From an uncultured Pelagibacteraceae bacterium (GTDB lineage Bacteria > Pseudomonadota > Alphaproteobacteria > Pelagibacterales > Pelagibacteraceae), in assembly GCA_902622655.1 (NCBI GenBank), contig CACNQY010000004.1, positions 1 through 59,437 of the forward strand: DNA of 59,437 nucleotides. Reading direction: 5' to 3'. Both the position numbers and the translations under genes were made by a program. The notes below the pieces were generated by a model. It was given only the letters and a program-made list of their open reading frames with translations, was not told where the DNA came from and did no database searches. How positions within the stretch are numbered: the stretch's first letter is position 1; each line of letters starts with the position of its first letter. Of this stretch, positions 50,017 to 59,437 are shown piece after piece.

Positions 50017-50926
50017 TTTGAGTGAAAGCCTCTGCAAATTTTTCAGCTTCAAAAATTTGTAAATCGTCTTCTTTTTCACCTAATCCAAGAGCAATAATTG
50101 GTAGCTTATATTTTTTAGCAACAGCTAAAAGAATTCCTCCTTTTGCTGTGCCATCTAATTTTGTCATTATAAGACCAGTTATTGGAATAATTTTATTAAA
50201 TTCTTCAACTTGATTAATTACATTTTGACCCGAAGTTGCATCTAAAACTAAAATAACATCATGTGGGGCGTCAGGATCAATTTTTTTAGTTACGTTCGCA
50301 ATTTTTTTATATTCCTCCATCAAATTTTTTTTGTTTTGTAATCTTCCAGCAGTATCTATTAAAACCTGATTAAAATTATTGTTTAATGCTCCTTCAATGG
50401 CCTTGTAAGCGACTGATGCAGGATCAGAGCCTTGAGATGATTTTGTAATTTGAACATCAACTTTGTTCGCCCAATTTTCAAGTTGTTCTATAGCTGCCGC
50501 TCTAAAAGTATCTGATGCAGCAAGCATTACTTTGTTTCCATTACCTTTTAATATTTTACTTATTTTTCCAATAGTAGTTGTTTTTCCAACACCGTTGACA
50601 CCTGAAATTAATGTTGCATTTAATTTTTCTTTTTTTTTGAAGAATTCAATATTTTCCAATGGCTTCATTATTGAAATAATATAATTTTTTAAAATATTAT
50701 TTATTTCGTCGGTTAAATTTTTATTAGGATCAATTTTTGTTTGAGAAATTATTTCTCTTATTTCTGAAGCCGAAACAATACCAACATCTGATTGAATTAA
50801 GTAATCTTCAATTTTGTCTAATGTTTTGTCATCTATCTCTTTTTTTACAACTATATCTCTTAAACCCGTTGTAAAGGCTGAGGCACTTTTTTTAAAACCT
50901 GATTTAAATTTTTCAAAAATTCCCAT
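50009..50926 (-). CDS. ftsY: Signal recognition particle receptor FtsY
   Basis: A 305-residue SRP receptor with only a short lead-in before the N domain, lacking the long acidic A domain of E. coli. The N domain has LDKIEDYLIQSDVGI. The G domain has GVNGVGKTTTIGKI (G1), AASDTFRAAAIEQLE, IDTAGRLQ (G3) and TKLDGTAKGG (G4). It docks SRP-ribosome complexes at the Sec translocon. The gene overlaps dapF by one base, and ffh starts divergently 985 bases away, so both SRP proteins are encoded close together. Confidence 0.96.
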   Translation of the reverse strand: MGIFEKFKSGFKKSASAFTTGLRDIVVKKEIDDKTLDKIEDYLIQSDVGIVSASEIREIISQTKIDPNKNLTDEINNILKNYIISIMKPLENIEFFKKKEKLNATLISGVNGVGKTTTIGKISKILKGNGNKVMLAASDTFRAAAIEQLENWANKVDVQITKSSQGSDPASVAYKAIEGALNNNFNQVLIDTAGRLQNKKNLMEEYKKIANVTKKIDPDAPHDVILVLDATSGQNVINQVEEFNKIIPITGLIMTKLDGTAKGGILLAVAKKYKLPIIALGLGEKEDDLQIFEAEKFAEAFTQIS

Positions 50927-51750
50927 TAAATTTTAAAACTTATCTCTTCAATATCTGAAACTGGTCCTTTCATATGAATACTATTATTTTCATCAATTGA
51001 AATATTCAATCTACCTGTAGAAAATTCAATATCAACTTTATCATTTACCAGTTTATTTTGTTTTGCAGCAAAAGCTGTTGCACAAGCTGCTGTTCCACAA
51101 GCTTTGGTAAGTCCAGCTCCTCTCTCCCACACTCTAACTTTTACCAATGCTTTATTAACAACAGTTGCTAAAGTAACATTACATTTTTCTGGGAATAGAG
51201 AATGATTTTCAATTTCTGGTCCAATTTTTTTAATTTCAAAATTTTCATTATTATCAACAAAAAAAATTATATGTGGGTTTCCAACATTTACAGCAGTCCC
51301 ACCAGAAAATTCGTTATTATTTTTGTCAAAAATTTTAATTCCTAAATTATTAGTATTTAATTCTTTAGATAAAGGAATCTCATCCCATTTTTTTTTTGCA
51401 ATACCTATTTCTGTAGAAACTATTTTTTTTCCAACAATATTTGATTTTAATTTGCCAGATAAAGTTGTTAGGACAATTTCCTTTTTGTTATTTTCTTTGC
51501 CTAACAAGTCAGCAATACATCGCGTACCATTTCCACACGCACCAGAGATTCCTCCATCTGAATTATAAAATTCTAGCGAAGCATCTGATTCATCATTTTT
51601 TTTAATTAATATTAATTGGTCACAACCAATAAATTTTCTGTCACAAATCTTAACTATTTGCTCTTTAGTCAAATTTGTAATTGTTTGTCTATTATCTATG
51701 ATGACAAAATCATTACCTAAACCGTCCATTTTAAATGCTTTAATATCCAT
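50926..51750 (-). CDS. dapF: Diaminopimelate epimerase
   Basis: A 274-residue cytosolic enzyme converting LL- to meso-diaminopimelate for lysine and peptidoglycan. The two catalytic cysteines lie in ACGNGTRC (about residues 71-78) and KACGTAAC (about 216-223). The start MDIKAFKMDGLGNDFVIID is the usual family opening. It shares a base with ftsY and diverges from the ffh leader region. Confidence 0.96.
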   Translation of the reverse strand: MDIKAFKMDGLGNDFVIIDNRQTITNLTKEQIVKICDRKFIGCDQLILIKKNDESDASLEFYNSDGGISGACGNGTRCIADLLGKENNKKEIVLTTLSGKLKSNIVGKKIVSTEIGIAKKKWDEIPLSKELNTNNLGIKIFDKNNNEFSGGTAVNVGNPHIIFFVDNNENFEIKKIGPEIENHSLFPEKCNVTLATVVNKALVKVRVWERGAGLTKACGTAACATAFAAKQNKLVNDKVDIEFSTGRLNISIDENNSIHMKGPVSDIEEISFKI

Positions 51751-51810
51751 ATATTGATGTTTAACTTATTTATTGACTTTTTGAACCTCTATTATAGGTT
51801 GATGCCGTTT

Positions 51811-51907
51811 CCGCAAAAACATTAACTTTGCGGTGTCTTTGGAAACAAAGAGATCGACACTAGTCAGCGAGGGTTCGCCCACTAGTGCGTTATTGCTATG
51901 CGTAATA
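51811..51907 (+). promoter_or_regulatory. Structured leader of ffh: four successive hairpins, candidate cis-regulatory or non-coding RNA
   Basis: Hairpin 1 pairs CCGCAAA (51811-51817) with TTTGCGG (51827-51833). Hairpin 2 pairs CTTTG (51837-51841) with CAAAG (51846-51850) on a GAAA loop, extended by GTGT/ACAC. Hairpin 3 pairs CACTAGT (51858-51864) with ACTAGTG (51881-51887), enclosing GGG-TTCG-CCC. Hairpin 4 pairs TATTGC (51891-51896) with GC and AATA (51900-51907) just before the ffh ATG. The elements compete for a few bases. GNRA and UUCG-type loops in tandem are unusual by chance. There is no SRP RNA motif. A weak promoter (TTGACT at 51773) may lie upstream. Confidence 0.55.
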
Positions 51908-51910
51908 AAT

Positions 51911-53269
51911 ATGTTTGAAAATTTAACAAATAAATTTGAAGAAATTTTTTCTTCTCTGAAAAAAGCACCTTCACTTGATGAAGCTCAAGTAGACGAAGGT
52001 TTAAGAGGCATTAGGCAAGCCTTGCTTGAAGCCGACGTTTCTTTAGATGTTGCAAAAGATTTTATTGAAAAAGTTAAGCCAAAAGCGTTAGGCCAAGAGA
52101 TTATAAGGTCTACCTCCCCTGGGGATATGGTCGTTAAAATTGTTTATGATGAGCTTGTAGACTTACTAGGTGCAACAAATAATGATGTAAACCTAAACGC
52201 AGTTCCGCCTGTTCCAATGATGTTAGTTGGATTACAAGGTTCTGGTAAAACAACAACAACAGCAAAATTAGCAAAATTTTTAGAAAATAATAAAAAGAAA
52301 AAAGTAATGATGGTCAGTTTAGATATTTACAGACCAGCTGCACAAGAACAACTTAGATTTTTAGGAGAACAGAATAATATTTTAACTTTACCTATCATAG
52401 AGGGTCAGCAACCTACTGATATTTGTAGAAGAGCAATAAGTGCTGCTAATTTAAATGGAGCTGAAATAATTTTATTTGATACTGCTGGTAGAACTCAAAT
52501 CGACCTACAAATGATGAGCGAGATTAAGCAAATTGAGGCTGTCATAAATCCAACAGAAACTTTCTTAGTTGCAGACTCTCTAACAGGTCAAGTTGCTGCC
52601 TCAGTGGCAAAAGAATTTAAAAATACAGTTAATTTATCTGGAATTATTCTGACTAGGGCTGATGGTGATGCAAGAGGTGGAGCTGCAGTGAGTATGAAAT
52701 ATGTTTCCAACGTTCCAATCAAATTTTTAGGTATAGGAGAAAAGATAGATAATCTTGAAGTATTCCATCCAGATAGAATTGCTAACAGAATACTTGGTAT
52801 GGGAGATATTGTATCTCTTGTAGAAAAGGCGGCACAAGATTTAGGAGAAGAAAATCTCAAAAAAGCAGAAGAAAATTTAAAAAAAGGTCAATTCTCCATG
52901 GAAGATTATTTATCTCAATTAAGACAAATGAAAAAAATGGGCGGTATTGAGGGAATTATGTCTTTTATGCCAGGTGTTTCTAAAATTAAATCTCAAATGG
53001 ATTCAGCAGGAATTGATGAGAGTATAATTACAAAAAATGAAGCTATTATTTTATCAATGACAAAAAAGGAGAGAGAGAATCCAAAAATAATAGATGGTTC
53101 TAGAAAAAAAAGAATTGCTAATGGCTCTGGCACAGATCCGGCCACTATCAATAAATTGCTTAAGCAATTTAAAATGATGTCTGAAATGATGAAAAAGATG
53201 TCTAAAGGAAATCTGAAAGGTATGTCTGATAAAGGTATACCGCCAGAGCTATTTAACCAATTAAAGTAA
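51911..53269 (+). CDS. ffh: Signal recognition particle protein Ffh
   Basis: A 452-residue SRP54 GTPase that binds signal sequences and 4.5S RNA. The ATG at 51911 is chosen because [20 protein letters not shown] is the standard start; longer frames run into the structured leader. The G domain has [15 protein letters not shown] (G1), [19 protein letters not shown] (G3) and [10 protein letters not shown] (G4). The C-terminal M domain is methionine-rich, as expected ([15 protein letters not shown]). It leads the rpsP-trmD-rplS gene string. Confidence 0.96.
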   Translation: MFENLTNKFEEIFSSLKKAPSLDEAQVDEGLRGIRQALLEADVSLDVAKDFIEKVKPKALGQEIIRSTSPGDMVVKIVYDELVDLLGATNNDVNLNAVPPVPMMLVGLQGSGKTTTTAKLAKFLENNKKKKVMMVSLDIYRPAAQEQLRFLGEQNNILTLPIIEGQQPTDICRRAISAANLNGAEIILFDTAGRTQIDLQMMSEIKQIEAVINPTETFLVADSLTGQVAASVAKEFKNTVNLSGIILTRADGDARGGAAVSMKYVSNVPIKFLGIGEKIDNLEVFHPDRIANRILGMGDIVSLVEKAAQDLGEENLKKAEENLKKGQFSMEDYLSQLRQMKKMGGIEGIMSFMPGVSKIKSQMDSAGIDESIITKNEAIILSMTKKERENPKIIDGSRKKRIANGSGTDPATINKLLKQFKMMSEMMKKMSKGNLKGMSDKGIPPELFNQLK

Positions 53270-53283
53270 AAAAAGGAGAAGAA

Positions 53284-53682
53284 ATGTTAAAATTAAGATT
53301 ATCAAGAGGTGGAACAAAAAAACGTCCTGTTTATAAGGTTGTTGTTGCCGACAGTCGTTTTGCAAGAGATGGAAGATTTATAGAAAAGGTTGGTTTTTTT
53401 AACCCTCTATTACCAAAAGAGAAAAAAGAAAGAGTGGGCCTAGAAGCCGAGAGAATTAAATATTGGCTTGGTCAAGGTGCACAGCCAACAACTAGAGTAG
53501 CAAGAATTTTAGGTGAGAATGAATTAATGCCTATGCCTGCTAATGGAAATAATCCAAATAAAGCAGTACCAAAAAAAGAGAGAAATAAAAAAGAAGAGGA
53601 CAATAAAGAAGCTCCAAAAGCAGAAGCAGCTCCAGCAGAAGCAGCTCCTAAGGAAGAAGCTCCAGCAGAGGAAAAAAAATAA
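53284..53682 (+). CDS. rpsP: Ribosomal protein S16 with an Ala/Glu/Pro/Lys-rich tail
   Basis: A 132-residue small-subunit protein. Residues 1-80 are the S16 core: [34 protein letters not shown], and [18 protein letters not shown]. About 45 extra residues follow, rich in Lys, Glu, Ala and Pro with repeats such as [13 protein letters not shown]. The tail resembles that of rplS 1.1 kb downstream. A strong AAAGGAG site precedes the ATG. It starts 14 bases after ffh and 14 bases before trmD. Confidence 0.97.
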   Translation: MLKLRLSRGGTKKRPVYKVVVADSRFARDGRFIEKVGFFNPLLPKEKKERVGLEAERIKYWLGQGAQPTTRVARILGENELMPMPANGNNPNKAVPKKERNKKEEDNKEAPKAEAAPAEAAPKEEAPAEEKK

Positions 53683-53696
53683 TTTAAAGATTATTT

Positions 53697-54383
53697 ATGT
53701 GGCAAGCTCAAGTGTTTACACTTTATCCAGAAGTTTTTCCTGGTCCTTTATCTAAAGGACTTTATGGAAAAGCTTTATCAAATAATTTATGGAAACTAAA
53801 AGTTGTAAACATAAGAGATGCAGCTGATGACAAACATAAAACAGTAGATGACACACCTTATGGAGGTGGTTCTGGGATGTTGTTAAAAGCAGATGTTCTT
53901 GCAAAGTCTTTAGACGAAAATAAAAATGAGAATGAGAGAATCTTATACTTGTCACCAAAAGGAAAAAAATTCGATCAAAATTTAGCTAAAGAGCTATCTA
54001 ATGAAAAATCATTGTCAATAATTTGTGGTCATTTTGAAGGTGTAGATGAGAGAATACTTTCAACAAGAAAAATTGAGGAAATTAGTATTGGAGATTATGT
54101 TCTGTCAGGTGGAGAGTCGGCAGCATATGTAGTAATAGATAGCATTTTAAGATTACTGCCAGGCGTATTAGGAAATGAAAACTCAAAACTAGATGAAACC
54201 TTTGAAAATGGTCTTCTAGAGTACCCTCAATATACAAAACCTCAAGTTTGGGAGGAAAAAGCCGTACCAGACGTACTATTATCAGGGGATCATAATAAAA
54301 TTAAACACTGGCGTTTATCTCAATCTGAGGCTATAACACGCGACCGAAGACCAGATTTATGGGAAAAATATAAGAAGAATTAA
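53697..54383 (+). CDS. trmD: tRNA (guanine-N1-)-methyltransferase TrmD
   Basis: A 228-residue SPOUT methyltransferase that makes m1G37 in tRNAs and prevents frameshifts. [10 protein letters not shown] is the early motif, the deep trefoil knot region has [12 protein letters not shown], and [15 protein letters not shown] binds SAM. The C-terminal [20 protein letters not shown] is typical. It starts 14 bases after rpsP and stops at 54383, one base before the possible TTG start of rplS. Confidence 0.97.
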   Translation: MWQAQVFTLYPEVFPGPLSKGLYGKALSNNLWKLKVVNIRDAADDKHKTVDDTPYGGGSGMLLKADVLAKSLDENKNENERILYLSPKGKKFDQNLAKELSNEKSLSIICGHFEGVDERILSTRKIEEISIGDYVLSGGESAAYVVIDSILRLLPGVLGNENSKLDETFENGLLEYPQYTKPQVWEEKAVPDVLLSGDHNKIKHWRLSQSEAITRDRRPDLWEKYKKN

Positions 54384-54399
54384 CTTGATAAACACTAAC

Positions 54400-54954
54400 A
54401 TGAAAACAATTGAAGAAATAAATCAGCACAACGTTAAGAAAATACTTTCAGAGAAAAAAATTCCTGAATTTTATCCTGGAGATGTTGTTAAAGTTGGTGT
54501 GAGAATTACTGAGGGTAAAAAAGAAAGAATTCAGTATTTTGAAGGGGTTTGTATTGCAAAAAAGAGCAGAGATTTAAATTCATCTTTTACTGTTAGAAAA
54601 ATCTCTTTTGGTGAAGGTGTTGAGAGAACCTTCCCTTTATTTGGAACATTAATTGACTCAATCAAAGTCATCAGATCTGGTAAAGTAAGAAGAGCTAAAC
54701 TATATTATTTAAGAGACAGAACAGGTAAATCAGCAAGGATTGCGGAAAAAATCAGAAAAAAAATTGGTATTGATATTGATGTAAAACCAGAGACGGTTAC
54801 AGAGGAAAATGTAGCCCCAGTAACAGAAGCTCCAAAAGAAGAAGTAGCTCCAGCTGGAGAAGATCCTAAGGCAGACGCAGCACCAGCAGCAGAGTCTACT
54901 AAAGAAGAAGCTCCTAAAGTAGAAAAGTCAGAGGGTGCTTCAGAGAAAAAATAA
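54400..54954 (+). CDS. rplS: Ribosomal protein L19 with an Ala/Glu/Pro/Lys-rich tail
   Basis: A 184-residue large-subunit protein from ATG 54400. A TTG at 54385 would add five residues. Core residues 1-115: [49 protein letters not shown] and [20 protein letters not shown]. The remaining 65 residues form a low-complexity tail ([19 protein letters not shown]) that closely resembles the S16 tail. L19 sits at the 30S-50S interface. It is followed ten bases later by leuC. Confidence 0.96.
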   Translation: MKTIEEINQHNVKKILSEKKIPEFYPGDVVKVGVRITEGKKERIQYFEGVCIAKKSRDLNSSFTVRKISFGEGVERTFPLFGTLIDSIKVIRSGKVRRAKLYYLRDRTGKSARIAEKIRKKIGIDIDVKPETVTEENVAPVTEAPKEEVAPAGEDPKADAAPAAESTKEEAPKVEKSEGASEKK

Positions 54955-54964
54955 TATTTTTTCA

Positions 54965-56368
54965 ATGGCTACAACACTTTACGATAAAATTTGGAAAGAT
55001 CACTTAGTAGATCAACAAGATGATGGTACAGCATTATTGTTTGTTGATAGACACTTGGTACATGAGGTAACCAGTCCACAAGCTTTTGAAGGTCTAAGAA
55101 ATTCAAATAGAAAAGTAAGGCATCCGAAGTTGACTTTAGCTGTTGCGGATCATAATGTTCCAACTACAGATAGAACAAAAGGAATTGCTGATACTGACTC
55201 AAAAATACAGGTAGAAACTTTAGAAGCGAATTGTAAAGAGTTTGGGGTACAACTTTTTAGTATGAATGACAAAAGGCAAGGTATTGTTCATGTAACAGGT
55301 CCAGAACAAGGTTTCACGCAACCAGGTACAGTTATTGTTTGTGGAGATAGTCATACCGCTACACATGGAGCATTTGGTGCGTTAGCTTTTGGAATAGGAA
55401 CATCAGAAGTTGAGCACGTATTGGCTACACAAACATTAGTTCAGAAAAAAGCTAAAAATTTTAGAATTAATGTTAATGGAAAATTACCTTTGGGTGTAAC
55501 TTCAAAAGATGTCATTCTTCAAATTATTGGAAAAATAGGAACAGCAGGTGGAACTGGATGTGTTTTGGAATATGCTGGAGATTTAATAGAGTCTTTGAGT
55601 GTAGAACAACGTATGACTATTTGTAATATGACAATAGAAGGTGGCGCAAGAGCAGGATTGATTGCACCTGACGAAAAAATATTTCAGTATCTTAAAGACA
55701 GACCTATGTCTCCTAAGGGTGAAAATTGGCATAAAGCAATAGAATATTGGAGTAGTTTAAAAACAGATTCTAACGCAGGCTTTGATAAAGAGATGAGTTT
55801 ACAAGCTGATGAAATTGTACCAATGATTACTTGGGGAACTTCACCACAAGACGTAATAACTATTGATGGAAATATTCCAAATCCAAAAAATGAAAAAGAT
55901 GAAGACAAAAAAAATTCTTTAGAAAGAGCATTAGATTATATGGGGTTAAAACCAGATATGGCAGCTACTGATATTAAGATTGATAAGGTTTTTATTGGCA
56001 GTTGTACAAATGGCAGAATTGAGGATTTAAGAGAAGCGGCTCAAATATTAAAAGATAAAAAAATTGCATCACATGTTCATGCAATGGTTGTTCCTGGGTC
56101 AGGATTAGTTAAAGAACAGGCAGAGCAAGAGGGATTAGATAAAATCTTTGTAAATTCAGGCTTTGAATGGAGAGAACCTGGATGCTCAATGTGTTTAGCT
56201 ATGAATGCAGATAAATTAAAACCAGAAGAAAGATGTGCCTCTACATCTAATAGAAATTTTGAGGGTAGACAGGGTAGAGGGGGAAGAACACATTTGGTTA
56301 GCCCGGGTATGGCAGCAGCAGCAGCTATTTCTGGAAATTTAGACGACGTGAGAAAATACCAAAATTAA
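54965..56368 (+). CDS. leuC: 3-isopropylmalate dehydratase large subunit LeuC
   Basis: A 467-residue aconitase-family subunit that binds the [4Fe-4S] cluster. The ATG at 54965 gives the usual opening [13 protein letters not shown]; the longer frame overlaps rplS. Iron-sulfur ligands lie in [17 protein letters not shown] and [31 protein letters not shown] is a family signature. With LeuD it isomerises 2-isopropylmalate to 3-isopropylmalate in leucine synthesis. leuD starts on the base after its stop. Confidence 0.97.
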   Translation: MATTLYDKIWKDHLVDQQDDGTALLFVDRHLVHEVTSPQAFEGLRNSNRKVRHPKLTLAVADHNVPTTDRTKGIADTDSKIQVETLEANCKEFGVQLFSMNDKRQGIVHVTGPEQGFTQPGTVIVCGDSHTATHGAFGALAFGIGTSEVEHVLATQTLVQKKAKNFRINVNGKLPLGVTSKDVILQIIGKIGTAGGTGCVLEYAGDLIESLSVEQRMTICNMTIEGGARAGLIAPDEKIFQYLKDRPMSPKGENWHKAIEYWSSLKTDSNAGFDKEMSLQADEIVPMITWGTSPQDVITIDGNIPNPKNEKDEDKKNSLERALDYMGLKPDMAATDIKIDKVFIGSCTNGRIEDLREAAQILKDKKIASHVHAMVVPGSGLVKEQAEQEGLDKIFVNSGFEWREPGCSMCLAMNADKLKPEERCASTSNRNFEGRQGRGGRTHLVSPGMAAAAAISGNLDDVRKYQN

Positions 56369-56974
56369 ATGAGAAAATTTAATACACTAAAAAGTATTCC
56401 TGCATATTTGCCTATTGTTAATATTGATACGGATATGATTATTCCAAAACAATTTTTAAAAACAATTAAAAGAACTGGTCTTGGAAAAAATTTATTTTTT
56501 GAAATGAGATATGATGAAAATGGAAATATAATTCATGACTTTGTTTTAAATAAAGATCCATATAATAATTCTAAAATTTTAATCGCTGGGAACAACTTTG
56601 GCTGTGGTTCTTCAAGAGAACATGCTCCATGGGCTTTGTTAGATTTTGGCATTACTTGTGTGATTAGCTCCAGTTACGCGGATATTTTTTATAACAATTG
56701 TTTTAAGAATGGAATATTACCGATAATTCTAGAGGATGAAAAAATAAAAGAATTATCTGAATATGCTAAAAGGAAAGAAGAAATTTCAATAAATTTGAGT
56801 GAAGAAAAAATATTATATGGAAATAATGAAATAAGTTTTAAAATTGATCCTTTTAAAAAAAAATGTTTGTTAGAAGGTTTAGATGATATTGCCTTATCAT
56901 TAAAAAAATCTAAAAAAATAGAACAATTTGAAAATAAATTAAAAGATCACAAACCTTGGATAATGAATGATTAA
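56369..56974 (+). CDS. leuD: 3-isopropylmalate dehydratase small subunit LeuD
   Basis: A 201-residue swivelling subunit. [20 protein letters not shown] is the standard N-terminal motif and [16 protein letters not shown] (about residues 72-87) is the substrate-binding signature. It follows leuC with no gap and overlaps leuB by eight bases, so all three leucine genes are one unit. Confidence 0.96.
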   Translation: MRKFNTLKSIPAYLPIVNIDTDMIIPKQFLKTIKRTGLGKNLFFEMRYDENGNIIHDFVLNKDPYNNSKILIAGNNFGCGSSREHAPWALLDFGITCVISSSYADIFYNNCFKNGILPIILEDEKIKELSEYAKRKEEISINLSEEKILYGNNEISFKIDPFKKKCLLEGLDDIALSLKKSKKIEQFENKLKDHKPWIMND

Positions 56975-58073
56975 AGTAAAAAAAAGAAAAATTCTTTTAC
57001 TTCCTGGGGATGGTATTGGTCCAGAAGTAATAAGTGAAGTTAAAAAAATAATAACTTGGTTTAATGATAATAAATCTTTAGATTTTGAGATTGATCAAGA
57101 ACTTATAGGTGGATGTTCTTATGATAAGCATGGTACTCCAATTACTGATGAAGTTTTTTATAAAGCTTTAGAAAGCGAAGTTATTATGTTGGGAGCAGTT
57201 GGTGGTCCTACTTGGGATAGTTTAGAATTTTCAAAAAAACCAGAAAGAGCATTATTAAAGCTCAGAAAAGAACTAAAATTATTTGCAAATCTAAGACCTG
57301 CCATTTGTTTTGAACAATTGGTTGATGCTTCAACTTTAAAGCCAGAAATAGTTTCAGGCTTAGATATTATGATAGTACGAGAGCTTACGGGTGGTATATA
57401 TTTTGGTGAGCCAAGAGGAATTAAGCCGATAGAAAATGGTGAACGAAAAGGAATAAATACTCACGCATATACCACAAGCGAAATTAAAAGAGTAGCAAGA
57501 GTAGCTTTTGATTTGGCAAGGAAAAGATCTAATAAAGTTACATCAAGCGAAAAATCAAATGTGATGGAGGCTGGACAGCTGTGGAGAGAAGAGGTTCAAG
57601 AGCTTCATAATAAAGAATATAAAGATGTAGAACTAAGTCATATGTTAGCTGACAACTGTGCTATGCAACTTTTAAGAAATCCTAAACAATTTGATGTAAT
57701 TGTAACTGATAATTTATTTGGAGATATGTTATCTGACCAAGCTTCTATGTTAACTGGATCATTAGGCCTTTTACCTTCTGCATCATTAGGTGCAAAAAAT
57801 AAAGATGGTGAAATGAGAGCAATGTATGAGCCTATTCATGGATCTGCTCCAGACATTGCAGGAAAAGGTATAGCAAATCCGATAGCTTCAATTTTAAGCT
57901 TTGCAATGGCATTAAGATACTCGCTAGATCTTGATAAAGAAGCAGATATTTTAGAAAAAGCAGTACAAGACGTTCTAAATGATGGTTTAAGAACTAAAGA
58001 TATAATGTCAGATAGCATGAAAGAAACATCTACTTCAGCAATGGGTGATGCGATAATTTCAAAATTGCAATAA
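56967..58073 (+). CDS. leuB: 3-isopropylmalate dehydrogenase LeuB
   Basis: A 368-residue NAD-dependent decarboxylating dehydrogenase. Motifs are [11 protein letters not shown] near the N terminus, [31 protein letters not shown] with active-site residues, and the NAD site [19 protein letters not shown]. The start overlaps leuD. It completes the leucine block; leuA is not in the window. A 26-base gap follows before the acyl-CoA dehydrogenase gene. Confidence 0.97.
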   Translation: MIKVKKRKILLLPGDGIGPEVISEVKKIITWFNDNKSLDFEIDQELIGGCSYDKHGTPITDEVFYKALESEVIMLGAVGGPTWDSLEFSKKPERALLKLRKELKLFANLRPAICFEQLVDASTLKPEIVSGLDIMIVRELTGGIYFGEPRGIKPIENGERKGINTHAYTTSEIKRVARVAFDLARKRSNKVTSSEKSNVMEAGQLWREEVQELHNKEYKDVELSHMLADNCAMQLLRNPKQFDVIVTDNLFGDMLSDQASMLTGSLGLLPSASLGAKNKDGEMRAMYEPIHGSAPDIAGKGIANPIASILSFAMALRYSLDLDKEADILEKAVQDVLNDGLRTKDIMSDSMKETSTSAMGDAIISKLQ

Positions 58074-58099
58074 AAAAGGAATTATTCTAAGGTTCAAAA

Positions 58100-59437
58100 A
58101 TGCCAACTTACACAGCTCCAGTAAAAGATATGATGTTTCTCTTTGAAAAATTAAGAGACAATAAAAATTATAATGAGCTTGAGAAGTATAATGAAGTAAC
58201 TCCAGACTTGGTAAAAGATATTTTGGAGGAAGCAGCTAAGATAAATCAGAATTTAATTTTACCACTTGCTAAAGCAGGAGATGAAAATCCAGCGATTTTA
58301 GAAAATGGTATTGTTAGAACTCCTCCTGGATATAAAGAAGCATACCAGAAATATATTGAAGATGGCTGGACATCGTTGTCTTGTGATCCTAAATATGGTG
58401 GTCAAGGGATGCCAAAAACTGTAAGTGCATTCTTTGATGAAATGTTATCTTCAGCAAGTCTATCATTTAAATTATATAGTGAATTAAGTATTGGTGCTTA
58501 TAATTGTATAAATCACCATGCATCAAATGAAATAAAAGATAAATATTTACCAAAAATTGTTGAAGGTAAATGGAGCGGTACGATGTGTTTAACAGAGCCA
58601 GTTTGTGGAACAGATTTAGGTTTATTAAAAACTAAAGCGATCAAACAGCCTGACGACACGTATAAAATTAGTGGACAAAAAATATTTATAACTTCAGGCG
58701 ATCACGACTTAACTGAAAATATCATTCATTTAGTTTTAGCAAGATCTGCCGACTCTCCTTCTGGTACTAAGGGTATTAGTTTATTTCTAGTTCCAAAATA
58801 TATTGTTAATGAAGATGGCAGTGTTGGTCCTAGAAATGGTATTTCAACTGGTTCTATTGAGAGCAAGATGGGTATTAAAGGTTCAGCTACGTGTGTATTG
58901 AATTTTGATGATGCAACTGGTTATATGATCGGTACTAAAGACAAAGGTCTTAGTGCCATGTTTACTATGATGAATTTAGAAAGAATAGTTGTTGGTATTC
59001 AAGGTTTAGGAATTTCTGAAATTGCTTACCAAAACTCACTTGCTTACGCAAAAGAGAGAAAGCAAGGAAAAACGAATAATTCTAAATCTTCAAATGGAGC
59101 AGATTTTATTATTGAACATGCAGATATTAGAAGAACTTTACTGAATATGAAATCAATAATTGAGGGCGAAAGAGCATTATGTTTTTGGTTGTCTCAACAA
59201 ACAGAGGTAAGTCTTTATCATCCAGATGAAAAGATTAAACATGATGCTTCAGATTATGTTTCATTAATGACACCTGTAGTTAAATCATTATTTACTGATT
59301 TAGCGATGGAAATAACAAGCGATGCGATGCAAATTCACGGTGGATACGGTTATACGAAAGATCAAGGCATAGAACAATTGTATCGAGACAACCGTATTAC
59401 TCCTATTTATGAGGGAACAAATTCAGTGCAAGCAGCG
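58100..59437 (+). CDS. Acyl-CoA dehydrogenase resembling DmdC (3-methylmercaptopropionyl-CoA dehydrogenase), 3' end outside window
   Basis: The window ends inside this gene after 446 codons. The reading frame from ATG 58100 begins MPTYTAPVKDMMFLFEKLRD, a start typical of the DmdC/AcdA-type long acyl-CoA dehydrogenases. Flavin and substrate motifs are CLTEPVCGTDLGLLKTKA, SGQKIFITSGDHD and the C-terminal QIHGGYGYTKDQGIEQLYRD. Expected full length is near 590 residues with an extra C-terminal domain. DmdC acts in DMSP demethylation, but close relatives oxidise ordinary acyl-CoAs, so the substrate is uncertain. No dmdB or dmdA is visible here. Confidence 0.88.
   Translation, partial: MPTYTAPVKDMMFLFEKLRDNKNYNELEKYNEVTPDLVKDILEEAAKINQNLILPLAKAGDENPAILENGIVRTPPGYKEAYQKYIEDGWTSLSCDPKYGGQGMPKTVSAFFDEMLSSASLSFKLYSELSIGAYNCINHHASNEIKDKYLPKIVEGKWSGTMCLTEPVCGTDLGLLKTKAIKQPDDTYKISGQKIFITSGDHDLTENIIHLVLARSADSPSGTKGISLFLVPKYIVNEDGSVGPRNGISTGSIESKMGIKGSATCVLNFDDATGYMIGTKDKGLSAMFTMMNLERIVVGIQGLGISEIAYQNSLAYAKERKQGKTNNSKSSNGADFIIEHADIRRTLLNMKSIIEGERALCFWLSQQTEVSLYHPDEKIKHDASDYVSLMTPVVKSLFTDLAMEITSDAMQIHGGYGYTKDQGIEQLYRDNRITPIYEGTNSVQAA

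Noticed and set aside
51811..51907. 4.5S SRP RNA (ffs) near ffh
   Set aside because: The GGAAGCAGCC-type core and the conserved domain IV loop are absent on both strands.
51833..51910. Longer Ffh start in frame from GTG 51833
   Set aside because: It would translate the hairpin leader, and the standard Ffh start MFENLTNKF begins at 51911.
1..59437. CRISPR arrays, insertion sequences, prophage or tRNA genes
   Set aside because: No repeat-spacer pattern, transposase, integrase, phage structural gene or cloverleaf was found by reading both strands.

Overview
The window looks like a piece of chromosome from a free-living marine alphaproteobacterium of the SAR11 group (Candidatus Pelagibacter and relatives). 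The reasons are a strongly AT-rich sequence, very short or overlapping intergenic spaces, a genome style dominated by ABC and TRAP uptake systems, and gene neighbourhoods such as rpsP-trmD-rplS-leuCDB and ccmCDEFGH. No rRNA, tRNA, insertion sequence, prophage or CRISPR array was found. The largest non-coding gaps are under 200 bases.

Layout. 1-3150 (+): end of a YggT gene, folD, two small membrane proteins, a haloacetate-dehalogenase-like hydrolase and a TauD-type dioxygenase. 3200-3350: a fragment of a membrane protein. 3342-6106 (-): MBL-fold hydrolase, PQQ-type sugar dehydrogenase and an SDR protein. 6134-11394 (+): a light-related cluster with a bacterial cryptochrome/photolyase split by one in-frame TGA, a DUF2256 zinc-ribbon gene, a DUF4174-like protein, an exported FG-GAP/UnbV protein, an exported Cys-rich protein, a glutamine amidotransferase and a small membrane protein. 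11391-16781 (-): a photolyase-type FAD protein with unusual domain order, PsiE, a membrane protein, a DsbA-family protein, argG, an IalB-like protein and an aldo/keto reductase. 16861-18919: Bax inhibitor-1 protein (+), DUF2794 (frameshifted) and yciB (-), hspQ (+).

19096-23733 (+) is a tightly coupled cytochrome c maturation operon, ccmC-D-E-F-G-H, ending in a PagL-like lipid A deacylase. 23742-29667 (+) is a hydroxyacid block: two tandem FMN-dependent 2-hydroxyacid oxidases, an aminotransferase, a GlcD-type FAD oxidase and an NAD-dependent 2-hydroxyacid dehydrogenase. 30699-38280 (+) holds a 3-hydroxyisobutyrate-dehydrogenase-like enzyme, a zinc alcohol dehydrogenase and a five-gene CUT1-type ABC importer whose two ATPases carry complementary degenerate sites. 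38395-43242 (+) is a TRAP transporter whose large subunit has a C-terminal extension of about 330 residues. 43243-47354 (-) holds a ketopantoate-reductase family protein, an acyl-CoA ligase and a gamma-glutamyltransferase family protein, divergent from an MFS transporter and an alpha/beta hydrolase.

50009-59437 is mostly housekeeping: ftsY and dapF (-) diverge from ffh (+), which is followed by rpsP, trmD, rplS, leuC, leuD, leuB and the start of an acyl-CoA dehydrogenase resembling DmdC. The ffh leader can fold into four successive hairpins and is a candidate structured RNA.

The best leads are the TGA-interrupted cryptochrome and its cluster, the ffh leader, the asymmetric ABC ATPase pair, the extended TRAP permease, the frameshifted DUF2794 gene, and the matching low-complexity tails of S16 and L19. 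I saw no phage defence or other clearly new multi-gene system.
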